In this document: positions 33,214 to 34,810 of the stretch, piece by piece | How positions within the stretch are numbered: the stretch's first letter is position 1 | Layout: the number at the start of each line of letters is the position of its first letter | Assembly (NCBI GenBank): GCA_003559575.1 | Contig: PWKZ01000270.1 | Coordinates: 1 to 34,810 of the forward strand | Length of the DNA: 34,810 bases | Origin: Bradymonadales bacterium | GTDB lineage: Bacteria > Myxococcota_A > UBA9042 > PWKZ01 | Reading direction: 5' to 3' | Translations under genes and position numbers: made by a program | The notes under the pieces: model-generated | Databases searched by the model: none | What the model was told of the DNA's origin: nothing | The model's input: the letters and a program-made list of their open reading frames with translations, nothing else

Positions 33214-33972
33214 TCACCTCAGGATCTCGAATAGAAACCGCTCGGCCTTGAGCGGCCCGCTCGTCACCCCCCGGAGCACGTCGAAGGCGGCGCCGATCAC
33301 GTTGCCGGGGGATGTCGTCGCCGGCGCGCATTCCATCCGCCGGCAGGCCTGGGCCAGCCATAGACAGTCGGCGGCACTCAGCCTGCGCGCGGTCCCGCGG
33401 GGCGACAAACAGTCCCCGCACACCAGCGCGCCGCCGTGTTCCAGAGCAAAAGGCTGTCGCTCGCGCTCCGGTTGTTCGAGTGATGGCACCGCTCGGCCAC
33501 AGCGGGCGCAGTGGATCCAATTGGTCACAAAGCCGGCCGCCGTGAGCAGCCGAACCACGGCCGCCGCCGCCAGCCCCAAACCCGGCGCGATCTTCTCGTC
33601 GGCCAGCGTCTCGAGCACCAGCCCCACGCAGTCAAACAGCGCGGGGTCGATATCTCCTTCGGGGGCGATACGGGTCAGTAACTCAGCCACCACGCAGGCA
33701 ATCGCAAACCGCCCGGGATCTTGGCGCAGCAGCGGGTAGCTCGAAAGCGCGCGGGCTTCCGTGAGCGTCGCGAGCCGGCCTTGCCCCCGGCGGTGGGCAA
33801 ACTCCACCCGGACCCGTTGAAACAAGTCGATTTGCCCCGTGAAGCGCCGCCGACTATTGCGTGCGCCTCGTGCCAGCGCGCTCAATCGCCCGTGCTCGTT
33901 CGAGAGCAGCCAGACGATGCGGTCGGCCTCCCGGTAGTCTTGCAATCGGAGCACAAACGCTTCGCTGCTCAT
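33214..33972 (-). CDS. recO: DNA repair protein RecO
   Basis: 252 residues, normal length. RecO helps load RecA on SSB-coated single strands in the RecFOR pathway. The N-terminal OB-fold reads AFVLRLQDYREADRIVWLLS and GRLSALARGARNSRRRF. The zinc site is Cys155, Cys158, Cys185 and Cys188 (HCARCGR and VCGDC). It lies downstream of the RodZ-like gene with an 81-base gap and upstream of mlaC with 117 bases. Confidence 0.95.
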   Translation of the reverse strand: MSSEAFVLRLQDYREADRIVWLLSNEHGRLSALARGARNSRRRFTGQIDLFQRVRVEFAHRRGQGRLATLTEARALSSYPLLRQDPGRFAIACVVAELLTRIAPEGDIDPALFDCVGLVLETLADEKIAPGLGLAAAAVVRLLTAAGFVTNWIHCARCGRAVPSLEQPERERQPFALEHGGALVCGDCLSPRGTARRLSAADCLWLAQACRRMECAPATTSPGNVIGAAFDVLRGVTSGPLKAERFLFEILR

Positions 33973-34053
33973 CAGTGAGATCCGCCTTTTAGAGCTTTGC
34001 GCGCGGAGGTGCCCGGTGCCGCGAGGAGGTCGCGTGATCCGCGTGGAGGCACC

Positions 34054-34578
34054 TCAATTTGCGCGCGTTTCACCGGCGTCGGGGGCCGCCGTTTCGTGTT
34101 TCGTTTCGCGTTCTAGTCCGTGTTCAAGGAACGCCGGATATTCTTCGGTGGCGTTTGCCGACGGGCCGCCGGCGGTCTCTTCGCGGCCGGTCAGAACGTA
34201 GGCGGCGATGAACAGCGCGATGGCCGCCAAGACCAGGATGATGCGAGAGACACGAAGCCCCCTGGCGATGTCGCGGGCCGGTGGTGTCAGATAGATGGGC
34301 TGCTCGTCCTGTGGAGACGCTTCCGTGTCTCGGGTGTCGCCCGCGAGTGTCTCCGTGAGCAATTCCAGGGCGGGTTGAGGATCGAGGTTCACCTCGCGGC
34401 AGTATGCCTGGACAAAGCCTTTGACGAAGACCATCGCCGGGAGGGATTCGAGGCGCTCCTCTTCGAGCGCTTCAAGTTTCCGGATGGGGATTTTGGTGGC
34501 CAGCGACACCGCGTCCAGTCCGACACCGGCGCGCTCTCGCCCACTCTTCAAGTAGCTGCCGAGGGTGACTTGCTCCAT
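34054..34578 (-). CDS. RodZ-like protein with helix-turn-helix and one membrane helix
   Basis: 174 residues from ATG 34578, chosen because AGGA lies 8 bases upstream and the conserved domain begins at once (the frame is open 61 codons further). An N-terminal HTH_25-type domain (about 6-75: LGSYLKSGRERAGVGLD, IPIRKLEALEEER, FVKGFVQAYCREVNLDP) is followed by an acidic linker and a membrane helix (112-130). The periplasmic tail is only about 45 residues. RodZ links MreB to the cell-wall machinery; this protein lacks the C-terminal domain of full RodZ. The promoter is at 34640-34668. Confidence 0.85.
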   Translation of the reverse strand: MEQVTLGSYLKSGRERAGVGLDAVSLATKIPIRKLEALEEERLESLPAMVFVKGFVQAYCREVNLDPQPALELLTETLAGDTRDTEASPQDEQPIYLTPPARDIARGLRVSRIILVLAAIALFIAAYVLTGREETAGGPSANATEEYPAFLEHGLERETKHETAAPDAGETRAN

Positions 34579-34639
34579 CCAATCTTTCCTACGGCCTCGA
34601 GTGCGAGCTTCCGATATTGCGGAAGCGAGCACCGAGCGA

Positions 34640-34668
34640 GCAATAACAACCACCCGCTCGGGTGTCAA
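34640..34668 (-). promoter_or_regulatory. Sigma-70-type promoter for the RodZ-like gene
   Basis: On the minus strand TTGACA (34668-34663) and TATTGC (34645-34640) are 17 bases apart, about 60 bases before ATG 34578. Both this promoter and the tRNA-Leu promoter begin TTGACACCCGA. Confidence 0.65.
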
Positions 34669-34690
34669 CACAGGGATTATGGGATGGGGT

Positions 34691-34810
34691 GGCCTCAATC
34701 CTCCACTCTGTCCGAGGACCGAGGGGAGTGAGGCGGGTGCAAGTGCAAGGAAACAAGCCAAATCGAGCGGAGGCGTAGCGGCGCTACGTCGAGCATCGAT
34801 TTTGTGAAGG
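34691..34810 (-). repeat. Dispersed repeat running off the window (copy G)
   Basis: The reverse complement matches the right two thirds of copy F: GTGCTCGACGTAGCG-GCTACGCCTCCG, TTGTTTCCTTGCA, and CTCGGTCCTC. Its end reads GGATTGAGG instead of CGATTAGGG and shares CCTCAATCCTCCAC with copy E. The other end is beyond the window. Confidence 0.78.

Overview
The window looks like chromosome of a GC-rich Myxococcota or related deltaproteobacterial-type bacterium. The main reason is the giant secreted subtilase at 578-7600, which ends in a MYXO-CTERM-like tail (Gly-rich stretch with one Cys, a hydrophobic helix, then an Arg cluster) and carries long Cys-rich repeats. The other genes (ffh, recO, proC, mlaC, MoxR/DUF58/BatA) are ordinary bacterial chromosome content. 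No phage, plasmid or CRISPR genes are visible.

Layout. 1-340: repeat fragment and a tRNA-Leu(CAG) on the minus strand with a near-consensus promoter and a terminator. 578-7600: multidomain serine protease with nine 60-residue Cys-rich repeats. 7665-9200 (-): ffh. 9598-13911 (+): a tight three-gene operon for a nitrogenase-like two-component reductase (NifH-like, enlarged NifD/NifK-like, NifK-like) with no cofactor-assembly genes nearby. 14259-14825 (+): small outer-membrane beta-barrel. 14822-18656 (-): radical SAM protein, unknown membrane protein and a gamma-synthase/lyase-family PLP enzyme. 18705-22955 (-): MoxR ATPase, DUF58 and BatA-like VWA operon. 23296-28389: lipoprotein hydrolase, uridine-phosphorylase-like enzyme and a phosphoribosyltransferase (-), plus a tandem phosphoribosyltransferase (+). 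28410-34578: small membrane protein (-), proC (+), then a minus-strand block of sugar/inositol-phosphate nucleotidyltransferase, CDP-alcohol phosphatidyltransferase, MlaC, RecO and a RodZ-like protein.

Two things stand out. First, the HDK operon: the NifH-like protein keeps every hallmark (P-loop, both cluster cysteines, the loop Arg), while the two catalytic subunits depart strongly from NifDK and BchNB/YZ. The first has about 290 residues before the recognisable NifD/K core, and the second has Pro where NifK has its third P-cluster Cys. I read it as an uncharacterised nitrogenase-like enzyme rather than a nitrogenase. Second, a dispersed MITE-like repeat family of about 175 bp with terminal inverted repeats occurs at least seven times, all between or at the edges of genes. 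Two related short copies lie in the same orientation on both sides of the HDK operon, and three copies place an ATG just inside one end, in frame with neighbouring or window-edge reading frames.

All calls are from reading sequence by eye; family assignments rest on motifs and have not been searched against any database.
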